Below, piece after piece: positions 8,681 to 17,112 of a DNA stretch of 64,000 bases. Position numbers and translations under genes: made by a program. The stretch covers positions 24,854 to 88,853 of the forward strand of contig QDFX01000018.1 of NCBI GenBank assembly GCA_003347645.1, written 5' to 3'. A model generated the notes under the pieces. The model did no database searches and was not told where the DNA came from. It saw nothing but the letters and a program-made list of their open reading frames with translations. Source of the DNA: Rhizobiaceae bacterium CPCC 101076 (GTDB lineage: Bacteria > Pseudomonadota > Alphaproteobacteria > Rhizobiales > Methylopilaceae). How positions within the stretch are numbered: position 1 is the first letter of the stretch; every line of letters starts with the position of its first letter.

Positions 8681-9970
8681 ATGAACGACAGCCGAGGCGA
8701 GCAGCGATCCGCTCGCGGATCGCGGGCGGGCGAACTCCATCGAGCCTTCCAGACCGTTCGAGCACAAAGCGAGGAACTTGCCCGCGGTCTGCAGCCGGAA
8801 GACCAGACCGTGCAGTCGATGCCGGATTGCAGCCCGACAAAATGGCACCTCGCCCATGTCTCCTGGTTCTTCGAGACCTTCCTCCTCGTGCCGCACATGA
8901 GGAAGTATGAGGTCGTGCATCCGCAGTTCCCGTTCCTCTTCAACTCCTATTACGAGGCCGCCGGCCCTAGGCATAACCGCTTCGAGCGCGGCCTGATCAC
9001 CCGTCCGACCGTGGCCGAGGTCGCCGACTATCGCGATCATGTCACACGCGCCATGGATGATCTGATCCAGGGTGCCGACGAGAGACTGTGGGCGGAGATC
9101 GAGCCGATCGTCGAGATCGGCATCCACCATGAGCAGCAGCACCAGGAACTGATCCTGATGGACATCCTGAACCTGTTCGCGGCGAACCCGCTCAGGCCGG
9201 CCTATCGCCCGTGGAAGGCGCAGGTCGCGCGTGCCGCCGAGCCGCTGAAATGGTTCGATTATCCGGGCGGGGTGTTCGAGATCGGCCATACGGGTGAGAG
9301 CTTCTCATACGACAACGAGAGCCCGCGCCACGAAGTCCTGCTGCGTCCGTTCCGCCTCGCCTCGCGCGCGGTGACGAATGCCGAGTGGATCGCCTTCATC
9401 GAGGACGGCGGCTATGCGCGCCCGGATCTCTGGCTCGCCGACGGCTGGGCTCGGGTGAAGAACGGCGAGTACTCGGCGCCCTATTATTGGGAAAAGACCA
9501 GCCACGGCTGGGAGGCGATGACGCTCTCCGGCCAGCACCGCGTCGATCCCGACGCGCCGGTCGTCCATGTCTCGTTCTACGAGGCGGACGCCTATGCCCG
9601 CTGGGTGGGGAAGCGCCTCCCGACCGAAGCCGAATGGGAAATCGCCGCCCGGAACCTGCCGCAGACCGGTAATTTCGTCGGCTCCGGCGCGCTCCGTCCG
9701 CTTGCCGCGCCTGCGTCGCAGGACCATCCGGCGCAGATGTATGGCGATGTCTGGGAATGGACCTCGAGCCCCTACATCGCCTATCCCGGCTACAAGCCCG
9801 CGCCCGGCGCGATCGGCGAGTACAACGGCAAGTTCATGTCGAACCAGATGGTGCTGCGCGGCGGGTGCTGCGCGACACCTGACGGTCACATTCGTCCGAC
9901 CTATCGCAACTTTTTCTACCCCCACCAGCGCTGGCCATTCGCCGGGCTTCGCCTCGCGGAGGATGCGTGA
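8681..9970 (+). CDS. egtB: Ergothioneine biosynthesis sulfoxide synthase EgtB
   Basis: Non-haem iron enzyme that joins hercynine to a thiol donor (gamma-glutamylcysteine or cysteine) with O2. The 429-residue product has the N-terminal DinB-like domain with the iron ligands in KWHLAHVSWFFE (~50) and IHHEQQHQELILMDIL (~147). The formylglycine-generating-enzyme-like domain follows (FEIGHTGESFSYDNESPRHEV to RPTYRNFFYPHQRWPFAGLRLA). Start at 8681 follows AAGGGG at 7-8 nt. The stop overlaps the egtD start by one base (TGATG), so the two are translationally coupled. Confidence 0.94.
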   Translation: MNDSRGEQRSARGSRAGELHRAFQTVRAQSEELARGLQPEDQTVQSMPDCSPTKWHLAHVSWFFETFLLVPHMRKYEVVHPQFPFLFNSYYEAAGPRHNRFERGLITRPTVAEVADYRDHVTRAMDDLIQGADERLWAEIEPIVEIGIHHEQQHQELILMDILNLFAANPLRPAYRPWKAQVARAAEPLKWFDYPGGVFEIGHTGESFSYDNESPRHEVLLRPFRLASRAVTNAEWIAFIEDGGYARPDLWLADGWARVKNGEYSAPYYWEKTSHGWEAMTLSGQHRVDPDAPVVHVSFYEADAYARWVGKRLPTEAEWEIAARNLPQTGNFVGSGALRPLAAPASQDHPAQMYGDVWEWTSSPYIAYPGYKPAPGAIGEYNGKFMSNQMVLRGGCCATPDGHIRPTYRNFFYPHQRWPFAGLRLAEDA

Positions 9971-10947
9971 TGTCGCCGGATCTCGCAGCAATGCTCAGGC
10001 TCGATCCTGATGCACTCCCCCCGGTCGAGGGCCGTTCGGCTTTCTATGACGACGTGATGCGCGGCCTGACGCTCCGCCAGAAGACACTGCCCGCGAAATA
10101 CTTCTACGACACCGAGGGTTCGCGGCTGTTCGACCGGATTTGCGAACTGCCGGAATATTACCCGACGCGCACCGAAATCGGCATTTTGCGCGACCATGCC
10201 GACGACATCGCGGCCTTCGCCGGAGAAAAGGCGGCGCTGATCGAATTCGGCTCCGGCTCCAGCACCAAGGTCCGGCTCCTGCTCGGTGCAATGAGGCATC
10301 CGGCCTATGTGCCGATCGACATTTCGGGCGAACATATGATCGAGGCCGTCGAACGGCTCCGGCTCGACTATCCCGACGTGCCGATGCATCCCGTCGAGAC
10401 GGACTTCACACAGGACGCCGCGCTACCGACCATAATCTCCGGCCGCCGGCGCATCGGCTTCTTCCCCGGCTCGACCATCGGCAATTTCACACCCGACCAG
10501 GCGGAAGCGTTCCTGCGCCGGGCCGCCGGCACGCTCGGCGCGGGCGCTGGCTTCGTGGTCGGCGTCGATCTGAAGAAGGATCCGGCCGTTCTGCACGCGG
10601 CCTATAACGACCGACAGGGCGTCACCGCTGCGTTCAATCTCAATCTGCTCGCCCGCATCAACCGCGAACTGCATGGCGAGATCGATCTCGCCCATTTCCG
10701 TCATCTGGCCTTCTACAATGCCGCCGCCGGACGGGTGGAAATGCACATCGAGAGCCTGAAGCGGCAGCGGGTGCGGATTGCCGGCGACATGTTCGCGTTC
10801 CGCAACGGCGAGACGATCCACACCGAGAATTCCTGCAAATACGCTGTGGATGAATTCCAGGCACTCGCCAAGCGCGCCGGCTGGCATCCGGAAGTGTGCT
10901 TCACCGATGCCGACAAACTGTTCTCGGTCCATCTGCTCGCCCGCTAG
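9970..10947 (+). CDS. egtD: L-histidine N-alpha-methyltransferase EgtD
   Basis: SAM-dependent enzyme that trimethylates histidine to hercynine, the first step of ergothioneine synthesis. The 325-residue sequence has the family hallmarks: LPAKYFYDTEGSRLFDRICELPEYYPTRTE at the N-terminus, the SAM loop IEFGSGSSTKVRLLL (~93), YVPIDISGEHM, and the histidine-binding region ending IHTENSCKYAVDEF. The ATG at 9970 shares its A with the egtB stop codon; a GTG lies one codon earlier. No egtA, egtC or egtE gene is nearby, so the C-S lyase step must be encoded elsewhere or served by a housekeeping enzyme. Confidence 0.95.
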   Translation: MSPDLAAMLRLDPDALPPVEGRSAFYDDVMRGLTLRQKTLPAKYFYDTEGSRLFDRICELPEYYPTRTEIGILRDHADDIAAFAGEKAALIEFGSGSSTKVRLLLGAMRHPAYVPIDISGEHMIEAVERLRLDYPDVPMHPVETDFTQDAALPTIISGRRRIGFFPGSTIGNFTPDQAEAFLRRAAGTLGAGAGFVVGVDLKKDPAVLHAAYNDRQGVTAAFNLNLLARINRELHGEIDLAHFRHLAFYNAAAGRVEMHIESLKRQRVRIAGDMFAFRNGETIHTENSCKYAVDEFQALAKRAGWHPEVCFTDADKLFSVHLLAR

Positions 10948-10983
10948 CATCGCCGAAGAGCGAACCGCGGTGCGTCTACCGGC

Positions 10984-11994
10984 TCAAGGAAGCTCGGTGA
11001 GGACGCGATCGACCTCGGCGAGCGCCTTCTTTTTCTCTTCGTCCGGCATCAGGGACGCGTGGAAGCCGTTGCGGACGATCGCCGCGATCTCCTCGCGGCT
11101 GAGCGCAAGGGCTTCCGATATTTCGCGGTAGTTCTGGTTTACATAGCCGCCGAAATAAGCGGGATCGTCCGAATTGACCGTGACCACCAATCCCTTGTCC
11201 ATCATCCGCCGCAGCGGGTGATGACTCAGGTCATCGACGACGCGCAGCCGCAGATTTGAAAGCGGACATACCGTCAGCGCCATCTTCTCGCGCACCAGCC
11301 GCCCGACCAGGGTCTCGTCCTCCATCGCACGATTGCCGTGGTCGATCCGCTCGACGCCGAGCTCGTCGAGGGCTTCCCAGACATAGCTCGCCGGCCCCTC
11401 CTCGCCCGCATGCGCCGTGACGAAGAACCCCGCATCGCGGGCGCGGCCGAACACGCGCTTGAACTTGCTCGGCGGGTGACCGGCTTCGGACGAATCGAGC
11501 CCGATGCCGACGATGCGGTCCTTGAACGCCAGAGCCTCATCCAGGGTCTTCTCGGCACTGGCCTCGTCGAGATGGCGCAGGAAACACATGACCAGGCAAG
11601 CCGATACGCCGAGCGTTCGCTCCGCATCGGCGATCGCGCGCGAAAGGCCGTCGGTCACGGTCTCGAACGCGACCCCGCGGGCCGTGTGCCCCTGCGGATC
11701 GAAGAACATCTCGACATGCCGGACATTGTCGGCCTTCGCGCGCTCGAGATAGGCGAAGGCAAGATCGTAGAAATCCTGCTCCGTGATCAGGACGGACATG
11801 CCCTGATAATAGATGTCGAGGAAGTCCTGGAGGTTGCGGAACTGATAGGCCCGACGCACGGCCTCGACCGACTCATAGGGCAGCGCGATTCCATTGCGGC
11901 GCGCGAGCGCGAACATCAGTTCTGGTTCGAGGCTGCCCTCGATGTGGATGTGGAGCTCGCATTTGGGCAGGCTTCTGATGAGCGCGTCGTTCAT
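10984..11994 (-). CDS. Adenine deaminase (Aah1/PA0148 type) of the adenosine deaminase superfamily
   Basis: Zinc amidohydrolase of 336 residues. Metal and catalytic motifs are present: HIHIEGS (~14), HAGEEGP (~195), and VNSDDPAYF (~275). It is usually labelled adenosine deaminase, but IEGSLEPELMFALARRN and the stretch NLQDFLDIYYQGMSVL followed by TEQDFYDLAFAYLERA match the adenine-deaminase branch (yeast Aah1, Pseudomonas PA0148), which converts adenine to hypoxanthine in purine salvage. The assignment to that branch is inference from these segments. The ATG at 11994 begins the homologous region; upstream codons in frame are Arg/Ser-rich and unlikely. It converges on egtD. Confidence 0.88.
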   Translation of the reverse strand: MNDALIRSLPKCELHIHIEGSLEPELMFALARRNGIALPYESVEAVRRAYQFRNLQDFLDIYYQGMSVLITEQDFYDLAFAYLERAKADNVRHVEMFFDPQGHTARGVAFETVTDGLSRAIADAERTLGVSACLVMCFLRHLDEASAEKTLDEALAFKDRIVGIGLDSSEAGHPPSKFKRVFGRARDAGFFVTAHAGEEGPASYVWEALDELGVERIDHGNRAMEDETLVGRLVREKMALTVCPLSNLRLRVVDDLSHHPLRRMMDKGLVVTVNSDDPAYFGGYVNQNYREISEALALSREEIAAIVRNGFHASLMPDEEKKKALAEVDRVLTELP

Positions 11995-12319
11995 ACCGGC
12001 CCGCGTTGGGATAGAGCGAGCAGCTCTTGTACCGCAAAGACGGCAGTTGCTCCATGGATCGCTCCCGCCGCAGTCGCCGGTCAGGTCCGAAGCACGTCGC
12101 ACGAACCGAAATAAATTTCGTTAAAGGCGCCCGGGGTTCATGCGTCATCGTGCCCTCGGGTGCCAAAAGTATAGATTTGCGAAGCACTTCCTTCCGGGCT
12201 CCGCACAGTGAGGCTCGTTACGTCACGAACAACGCCATTTGCCGCCACACTGTGGCCCATCGGACATTGTGCAAGCGCCGCTTAACCATTCAGCATCATG
12301 CTGGGTGGCGGAGTGCAGC
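11995..12319. other. 325-bp divergent intergenic region
   Basis: Lies between the leftward adenine deaminase and the rightward cysteine protease gene and must hold both promoters. Nothing in it looks like a gene. A small hairpin, CAGCAT-C-ATGCTG, sits just before the protease start. No convincing sigma-70 boxes or operators were identified. Confidence 0.4.
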
Positions 12320-12847
12320 ATGATAGTTCGGATCGTTTTTGTCCTCATCGCGATGACGTCCGCGGCCATCGCCCAGCCCGCCAAACCTCCGCAGGGGGCA
12401 CAGAATCTCTGTCAGAACTATAGATGGGCGTGCTCCAACGGGGTTGGCGGCAGCATTTCCTCGCCATCGGCCATCCTTGACGCAGCTCGCTCGGTGAACA
12501 GCGACGTCAATCACAGGATCAAGCCGCGCAGCGACCGCGGCCAATACGGTTCGGCGGAGAGGTGGGCGCTTCCGACGACTTCCGGAGACTGCGAGGATTA
12601 TGCGCTTCTGAAAATGAAGGTCCTGATCGACCGCGGTGTCGCCCCAGAGCGCCTGCGTCTCGCCCAGGTCATGGCGCGTGACATACCCTCGCACGTCGTG
12701 CTCCTGGTGGATGCCGATGACGGCAACGAATACGTCCTGGACAATCTGACAGACGGCATCTCGACTCGCGCATCGTCCCGATATGCCTACCTCAAGGTCC
12801 AGCGGAAATCCGACCGATCGAGCTGGGAATATGGGGGCTATCGATAG
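12320..12847 (+). CDS. Secreted transglutaminase-like cysteine protease (BTLCP, peptidase C93)
   Basis: A 175-residue exported protein. A signal peptide (MIVRIVFVLIAMTSAAIAQ, cleavage after AIA) is followed by the bacterial transglutaminase-like cysteine peptidase domain. The probable catalytic triad is Cys in GDCEDYALLK (~90), His in SHVVLLV (~124) and Asp in LDNLTDG (~140). Relatives (LapG-type) cleave cell-surface adhesins to release biofilm, but no LapD or adhesin gene is nearby, so the substrate is unknown. The ATG at 12320 is preferred because the signal peptide starts there. Confidence 0.85.
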   Translation: MIVRIVFVLIAMTSAAIAQPAKPPQGAQNLCQNYRWACSNGVGGSISSPSAILDAARSVNSDVNHRIKPRSDRGQYGSAERWALPTTSGDCEDYALLKMKVLIDRGVAPERLRLAQVMARDIPSHVVLLVDADDGNEYVLDNLTDGISTRASSRYAYLKVQRKSDRSSWEYGGYR

Positions 12848-12901
12848 CCCGTGGCGAAGGCGGAGAGTTTCCTCCCCGCCTCGCGCCGTCCGGGAGCGGC
12901 A

Positions 12902-13750
12902 TCACCTGTTACCCTTACCACCGCCCTTTCCGCCACCCTTGCCATCCTTGCCGTGGTCGCCGTGACCACCACCCTTGCCGTGGCCACCCTTGCCATGCTT
13001 GCCGCCATGACCGCCCTTGCCGGGACCGTCGTCATTGTCGCGACCGCCATAACCGCCCTTGCCGGGACCATCATGATCGCCGCGGCCGCCGCCATAGCCA
13101 CCCTTGCCGGGACCGTCGTGGTCACCATGACCCCCGTGACCGCCACCGCCGTGGCCGCCGCCGTGGCCACCGCCATGTCCACCGCCGCCGTGACCTCCAC
13201 CACCATGGCCGCCACCACCATGACCGCCGCCGCCATGGCCGCCACCGCCATGACCACCACCGCCATGACCACCGTCATGACCACCGCCGCCGTGACCTCC
13301 ACCACCATGGCCGCCACCACCATGGCCGCCGCCACCGTGATGTCCGCCACCGCCGTGGCCTCCGCCATGACCATGACCATGACCATGACCATGGCCGTGG
13401 CCGTGGCCGTGGCCGTGGCCATGTCCGGGATCGGGATCTGGATCTGGATCGGGATCTGGGTCAGGACCCGGACCGGGCCCCGGACCCGGACCTGGGCCCG
13501 GCCCAGGATCGCGGTCGTTATCGCCCCTCCGATCGCGGGCCGACGGAATCGCGGCTGTGGGGAGCAGCGAGCAGCGCTCGAAGTTCAGCGGGGTGATGCG
13601 AGGATTTCCTCGCTCGTCATAGCATTCCCGAAAATTGGGATCGATCACAGGGCCTGGGCCCGATCTCGTTTGAGCGGATGCACCTTGCATCATCAGCAAT
13701 GAGATAGACGAACAGGCGCACAGAAGGACGATTTCTCTGGTAACGCGCAT
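12902..13750 (-). CDS. Secreted Gly/His-rich low-complexity repeat protein
   Basis: No known family. The 282-residue product starts with a signal peptide (MRVTREIVLLCACSSISLL, cleavage near ASAQ). A short normal region with two cysteines (FRECYDERGNPRI, NFERCSLLP) follows. The rest is simple repeats in order: (PG)n, (DP)n of about six, (GH)n of about eleven, about a dozen GGGGH units, then three copies of a DGPGKGGYGG-like unit and a Lys/Gly tail. The histidine density suggests binding of Ni, Zn or Cu, or a matrix role; both are inference. Start at 13750 gives the signal peptide. The repeats make length variation by slippage likely. Confidence 0.72.
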   Translation of the reverse strand: MRVTREIVLLCACSSISLLMMQGASAQTRSGPGPVIDPNFRECYDERGNPRITPLNFERCSLLPTAAIPSARDRRGDNDRDPGPGPGPGPGPGPGPDPDPDPDPDPDPGHGHGHGHGHGHGHGHGHGHGGGHGGGGHHGGGGHGGGGHGGGGHGGGGHDGGHGGGGHGGGGHGGGGHGGGGHGGGGHGGGGHGGGHGGGHGGGGHGGHGDHDGPGKGGYGGGRGDHDGPGKGGYGGRDNDDGPGKGGHGGKHGKGGHGKGGGHGDHGKDGKGGGKGGGKGNR

Positions 13751-13910
13751 TTGCTTGCTCCGCGAGCTCGCTCGCCCCCACAAGCAAATGAAGTTCGTTT
13801 TTTAGGCAATTCGCAATAAACTAATTATAATACTTATATTTAGTTAGAATAGATGACGGATAAAGGTATTGGGCCTTAGGTCCTAATTACAACGATTTAC
13901 ATCCCATCGA

Positions 13911-13938
13911 TTGACTGAACGGGCTTCTCGGCTACCCT
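13911..13938 (+). promoter_or_regulatory. Candidate promoter of the LuxR-type regulator
   Basis: TTGACT (13911-13916) and TACCCT (13933-13938), 16 nt apart, lie about 55 bp before the regulator start. A TTAGG-T-CCTAA dyad sits just upstream at 13876-13886. The surrounding 13800-13900 is unusually AT-rich for this window. The -10 match is weak. Confidence 0.35.
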
Positions 13939-13992
13939 ATCCTCGGCAGTAGCCTTTGCAATCAGGGGGCAGAACTGTACGCGGGTGGTCCG

Positions 13993-14748
13993 ATGAGCAG
14001 CGTTGTGAGCTCGGTGGAACAATCCTGTTCCGAGAGAGTCGTCCTAGTCGATCATCGCGAACTGACGAGGATCGCCCTGATCCGCTCCCTGAGCCACGCA
14101 TTGTCCGGCACACTCGTCATCGGCGCCTCCTGCATATCCGACCTCTCCGGCCACGTGACGTCCGATATCCGCGCCGTCGTCATTCACGTCGACCAGTCCC
14201 CCAAAGCGGCACATTCGATGGCCGAGGTGATCCTCATGGCCCGGGCGCTGCTCGGCGCGGTGGCGATCGTGGTTCTGGCGGAATCGGATGATCGCGATGC
14301 GGTCGCTACGGCTTCCGACGCGGGCGCCAGCGCCTTCCTGACCACGTCGACACCGCTGGAACTGGCTGCCGCGACGCTTCGCTTCGTCATGGCCGGCGGA
14401 AGTTCGCTGCCAACGCCCGGTTCGGTCGGCTTTTCGCTGCCGCGGCTGGCATCCGCGATCTACCAATCCGATCCTCAACTCGAGAAACTGACCCAGAGGG
14501 AAGAGCAGGTCCTGCGTTTGGTCGGACAGGGCGCGCAGAACAAAACCATCGCCTTCATGCTGAACATGTCGGAGAATACGGTGAAGGTGCATCTTCACCG
14601 GATCATCCACAAATTCGGACTGCACAATCGCACCGAAGTCGCCCTTCTCTCCGGACGCTATTTCGCAACGACGGGTGCGCAAGAGAGAATCGACGTTGCA
14701 TTGGCCTCGCCTCCGCCACCCGCTTTCGTGCTGGATCTCGGCGCATAG
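13993..14748 (+). CDS. LuxR/NarL-family response regulator with an atypical receiver
   Basis: A 251-residue transcription factor. The C-terminal helix-turn-helix is clear: [53 protein letters not shown] (split here by its core, ~160-215). The N-terminal domain has receiver topology ([19 protein letters not shown], then alternating strands and helices). At the expected phosphoacceptor strand it reads [10 protein letters not shown], so the acceptor Asp is displaced or replaced by His. It may work without phosphorylation. No histidine kinase is adjacent. Target genes are unknown; the neighbouring Gly/His-rich gene is divergent and a candidate. Confidence 0.85.
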   Translation: MSSVVSSVEQSCSERVVLVDHRELTRIALIRSLSHALSGTLVIGASCISDLSGHVTSDIRAVVIHVDQSPKAAHSMAEVILMARALLGAVAIVVLAESDDRDAVATASDAGASAFLTTSTPLELAAATLRFVMAGGSSLPTPGSVGFSLPRLASAIYQSDPQLEKLTQREEQVLRLVGQGAQNKTIAFMLNMSENTVKVHLHRIIHKFGLHNRTEVALLSGRYFATTGAQERIDVALASPPPPAFVLDLGA

Positions 14749-14859
14749 ACCGCCGAAGACAATGCCACGCCTGATTCCCGGGCAGGCTGTTCCTGGCGCG
14801 GAGTTTCCGTTGCCCGAACAAGACGGTTTCGCTAATGTCCGCCCGCGTTCCTCGCGCAT

Positions 14860-14936
14860 GCACCCGTAGCTCAGCTGGATAGAGCGTTGCCCTCCGAAGG
14901 CAAAGGTCACAGGTTCGAATCCTGTCGGGTGCGCCA
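14860..14936 (+). tRNA. tRNA-Arg (anticodon CCG)
   Basis: The acceptor stem GCACCCG (14860-14866) pairs with CGGGTGC (14926-14932), followed by discriminator G and an encoded CCA. The D-arm has AGCTCAGCTGGATAGAGC. The anticodon loop CTCCGAA sits on a TTGCC/GGCAA stem and gives CCG, reading CGG. The T-arm contains GGTTCGAATCC. All canonical features are present. Confidence 0.97.
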
Positions 14937-15169
14937 GTTCGGTTTAAAACTGCGAGCCATGCCGAGCAAACTCGTATTGTTGGGGTTTCTTGTACTGGCA
15001 CAGGCCCGATCTTTGAAATCCGCCAGCTATGGGCGGCACGGACTGCGAACTCGTTGACAAGAAACTGATACGACGTTCCGGGTGCCCGGCTGCGCCGATC
15101 GTGATTTGGGTGTGCGCGGTATCAGGCCCATCGGAACGATACGAATGGCAGCTTGATCATTGATCCTGC
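14937..15169. other. Intergenic region 3' of tRNA-Arg
   Basis: No gene, terminator or direct repeat of the tRNA 3' end was found here or further downstream to about 18 kb, so there is no sequence proof of an island inserted at this tRNA, although the following genes are of accessory type. Confidence 0.3.
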
Positions 15170-16471
15170 TCAGATGGGCAGGTCGGCGGCAGGAGAGCGA
15201 CGGAATGCTGATCCGCGTGGGGAAAACTTCGCTGCAGCTTCGCCGACGCGTCGTATATCCTCATCAAGGTTGAGCCCGTTCTCCGCCCGCTTCAGGGAAA
15301 TGAGGGAATGCTTTCGAGCGGCGTTGAAAAACTCGTCATCGTCGGTCCGCGACAGCGCGATGAAGGCCTTTTGAAGCCGAATCTGAACCTCGACCATAGC
15401 CGCGCCGTCGCGGGCGATCGGCGCGAATACATCGTCGAAGATATCTCCAACCTCGATAGCGGGTACCCATACATGCGGGTAGTCGATGACAGCATCGGGT
15501 TGAGACTGGTCCAGGCGCTCCCATCCCGCCAGCAACCGTACTGCCCGACCGACAACATCGATGGCCGTCCCGGGATCGTTTATGGCGGGCGAGAGCGCTC
15601 GCGACGCGATCTCGGCCAAAACGCAGAAGCCAAAACGTGGATCTTGATCGAATGTCCGCTCCGCGCCGACGGTAAAGGCTTTCGCGACCAAGCGGCTGAC
15701 CTGTTCATCTTCGCCGCCGCGCACCATGGCTACCGGCCTTGCCGGGTCGGCAAATGCTCCGGGTAGCGCCATGACGAACACGTCGCGATCAGTTGCATTC
15801 GCGCAAGCTTCCAACGCTCCCATGTCGACATGCTGGACATAACCGATCGTCCCAGCGAAGACCGGCCGTGCGGCATCCGGGGCGCCCCGCCCTTCCATAG
15901 GTCGCCCTCCGAGGTAGCGATGAGCCAGGTGTGCTTCCATGGCTTTCCATGTCGCATCCTCGACCCGCTGAATCGTTTCCCCGAGCCGGCCGAACCGGGA
16001 GAGATAGTCGATCCAACGCAGGATGGTAACGGCGATCAACGCAATCAAGCCAACGGTTGCGACCAGCAAGACAGCTCGTCCCTGCGAGCCATAAAGACCG
16101 GTACTCAGCGCGATGATGCCGACAAGGCTGAAAAGGAATGATCCGATGAACGTGCCCAGCACATTCTGCGAGGTATCGTCCTCCATCAGCAGTTTTGTAG
16201 CGCGCGGCGTGACATTGTTGGTCGCCGCGCCATAGGCAGCTACCATCGTACTGACCGAAAACACCGTAACCGCCAGCATACTCGATGCAAGAACATTGAG
16301 GATTCCATCGATTGCTTGTGCGCCGATCTTGATGGTCCAATTGTCGGGAACATACGGCGCCAGCACGATGCCGGCCGCGGCGGTCCCTACGCCGATCAAT
16401 GCCAGTATGGACACTCGCAGCCAGAGCTTTCGCGAGAGCAGCACGAACAGCCACTGCCAGCGCGGCATCAT
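15170..16471 (-). CDS. DUF2254 integral membrane protein
   Basis: A 433-residue protein of the DUF2254 family, function unknown. About four membrane segments lie in the N-terminal 160 residues (VSILALIGVGTAAAGIVLAP, SSMLAVTVFSVSTMVAAYGA, FIGSFLFSLVGIIALSTGLY, VLLVATVGLIALIAVTIL). A soluble C-terminal domain with conserved SPAINDPGTAIDVVGRAV and RDVFVMALPGAF-like stretches follows. The start at 16471 has GGAAG at 7 nt and overlaps the stop of a 62-codon upstream reading frame by ATGA. It is the last gene of a leftward group with an iron-permease-like gene and a small membrane protein. Confidence 0.85.
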   Translation of the reverse strand: MMPRWQWLFVLLSRKLWLRVSILALIGVGTAAAGIVLAPYVPDNWTIKIGAQAIDGILNVLASSMLAVTVFSVSTMVAAYGAATNNVTPRATKLLMEDDTSQNVLGTFIGSFLFSLVGIIALSTGLYGSQGRAVLLVATVGLIALIAVTILRWIDYLSRFGRLGETIQRVEDATWKAMEAHLAHRYLGGRPMEGRGAPDAARPVFAGTIGYVQHVDMGALEACANATDRDVFVMALPGAFADPARPVAMVRGGEDEQVSRLVAKAFTVGAERTFDQDPRFGFCVLAEIASRALSPAINDPGTAIDVVGRAVRLLAGWERLDQSQPDAVIDYPHVWVPAIEVGDIFDDVFAPIARDGAAMVEVQIRLQKAFIALSRTDDDEFFNAARKHSLISLKRAENGLNLDEDIRRVGEAAAKFSPRGSAFRRSPAADLPI

Positions 16472-16656
16472 AGTGAGGCTTCCAGTTGGCCATCCTCGAC
16501 GGTTAGCGGCGATTCAACCGCCGGCTCCCGCCCGAGCGACGACGCTCTGGCGCTAGACAAAGAGGCGTTTCGCCAGGAAGGCGAGCGCCGCCGAACCGCG
16601 AGCTCTATCGCGCGCAGAAGCGACGCCATGTCCGGCGCCGGGCCAGGACGTGTCAC
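16468..16656 (-). CDS. Possible small protein (62 aa) linking two operon genes
   Basis: Unrecognised product rich in Ser, Ala and Arg with no membrane segment. The case for a gene is positional. Its GTG start overlaps the upstream gene's stop as GTGA (16653-16656), and its TGA overlaps the DUF2254 start as ATGA (16468-16471), so three frames are joined without a gap. Nothing is encoded on the other strand. Composition is not strongly protein-like, so it might instead be a leader that couples translation. Confidence 0.4.
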   Translation of the reverse strand: MTRPGPAPDMASLLRAIELAVRRRSPSWRNASLSSARASSLGREPAVESPLTVEDGQLEASL

Positions 16657-16973
16657 GGCTGCTCCTCTTCTCGAAACCGCTCGACCTCCTCAGGCTCCTC
16701 ATTATCCAGCCGAGAGAGGCGGGTATCTGCGCCCGCCTGAACACGCAGCAGCTCGTCGATCTTGGCCTGCAATGCTTGCGTATCTCGATGTTCCGACCGT
16801 TGGATGAACAAGGTCATCATCCACGTGGCGAGCGTTGCGACGCCATGCCAGTCGAACGTCTCGCGCTCGAAGACCAGCCACAGAATGGCGTAGACGATGA
16901 CGATCAGGAACGCCGTGGGGCGGGCGAAGAAGGTGCCGATTTGCGTGAGCCAAGGAAACGTCATGCAGTTCAA
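16653..16973 (-). CDS. Low-affinity iron permease-like membrane protein
   Basis: A 106-residue protein resembling the low-affinity iron permease family (PF04120, Fet4-like). It has FARPTAFLIVIVYAILWLVF as first membrane helix, a second around ATLATWMMTLFIQ, and the diagnostic IQRSEHRDTQALQAKIDELLRVQ after it. An acidic C-terminal tail follows. Bacterial members are short like this one, and their transport role is unproven; ferrous iron or another cation is the presumed ligand. In-frame ATGs at 16973 and 16964 both lack a clear ribosome binding site. Confidence 0.75.
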   Translation of the reverse strand: MNCMTFPWLTQIGTFFARPTAFLIVIVYAILWLVFERETFDWHGVATLATWMMTLFIQRSEHRDTQALQAKIDELLRVQAGADTRLSRLDNEEPEEVERFREEEQP

Positions 16974-17112
16974 CCGTGCGCACGGCAGGTTGTTCCTGCA
17001 GGCATTGCGAGCACCTGGGACGGCGAGCGGTCGGCGAAGAGCCGCTGAATGCTTTACGTGTGCCGGACCGGTATCGGGCCTGAACGCTCGTCGACGTCGG
17101 CACGCGCTTCGA

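Noticed and set aside
12027..12323. 98-codon frame upstream of the BTLCP protease
   Set aside because: No ribosome binding site, no family pattern, and Arg/Ser-rich composition typical of non-coding frames.
13140..13440. CRISPR-like periodic repeats
   Set aside because: The periodicity comes from Gly/His codons inside a continuous signal-peptide-bearing frame. Units are 3-15 bp without unique spacers.
12851..13702. 283-codon plus-strand frame of Ala/Thr/Met repeats
   Set aside because: It is the mirror of the Gly/His repeat gene. The minus strand has the signal peptide and a normal N-terminal segment, so the plus-strand frame is a shadow.
14603..15001. Minus-strand frame containing [20 protein letters not shown]
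   Set aside because: This well-known phantom protein is the antisense translation of a tRNA gene; here it reads across tRNA-Arg(CCG).
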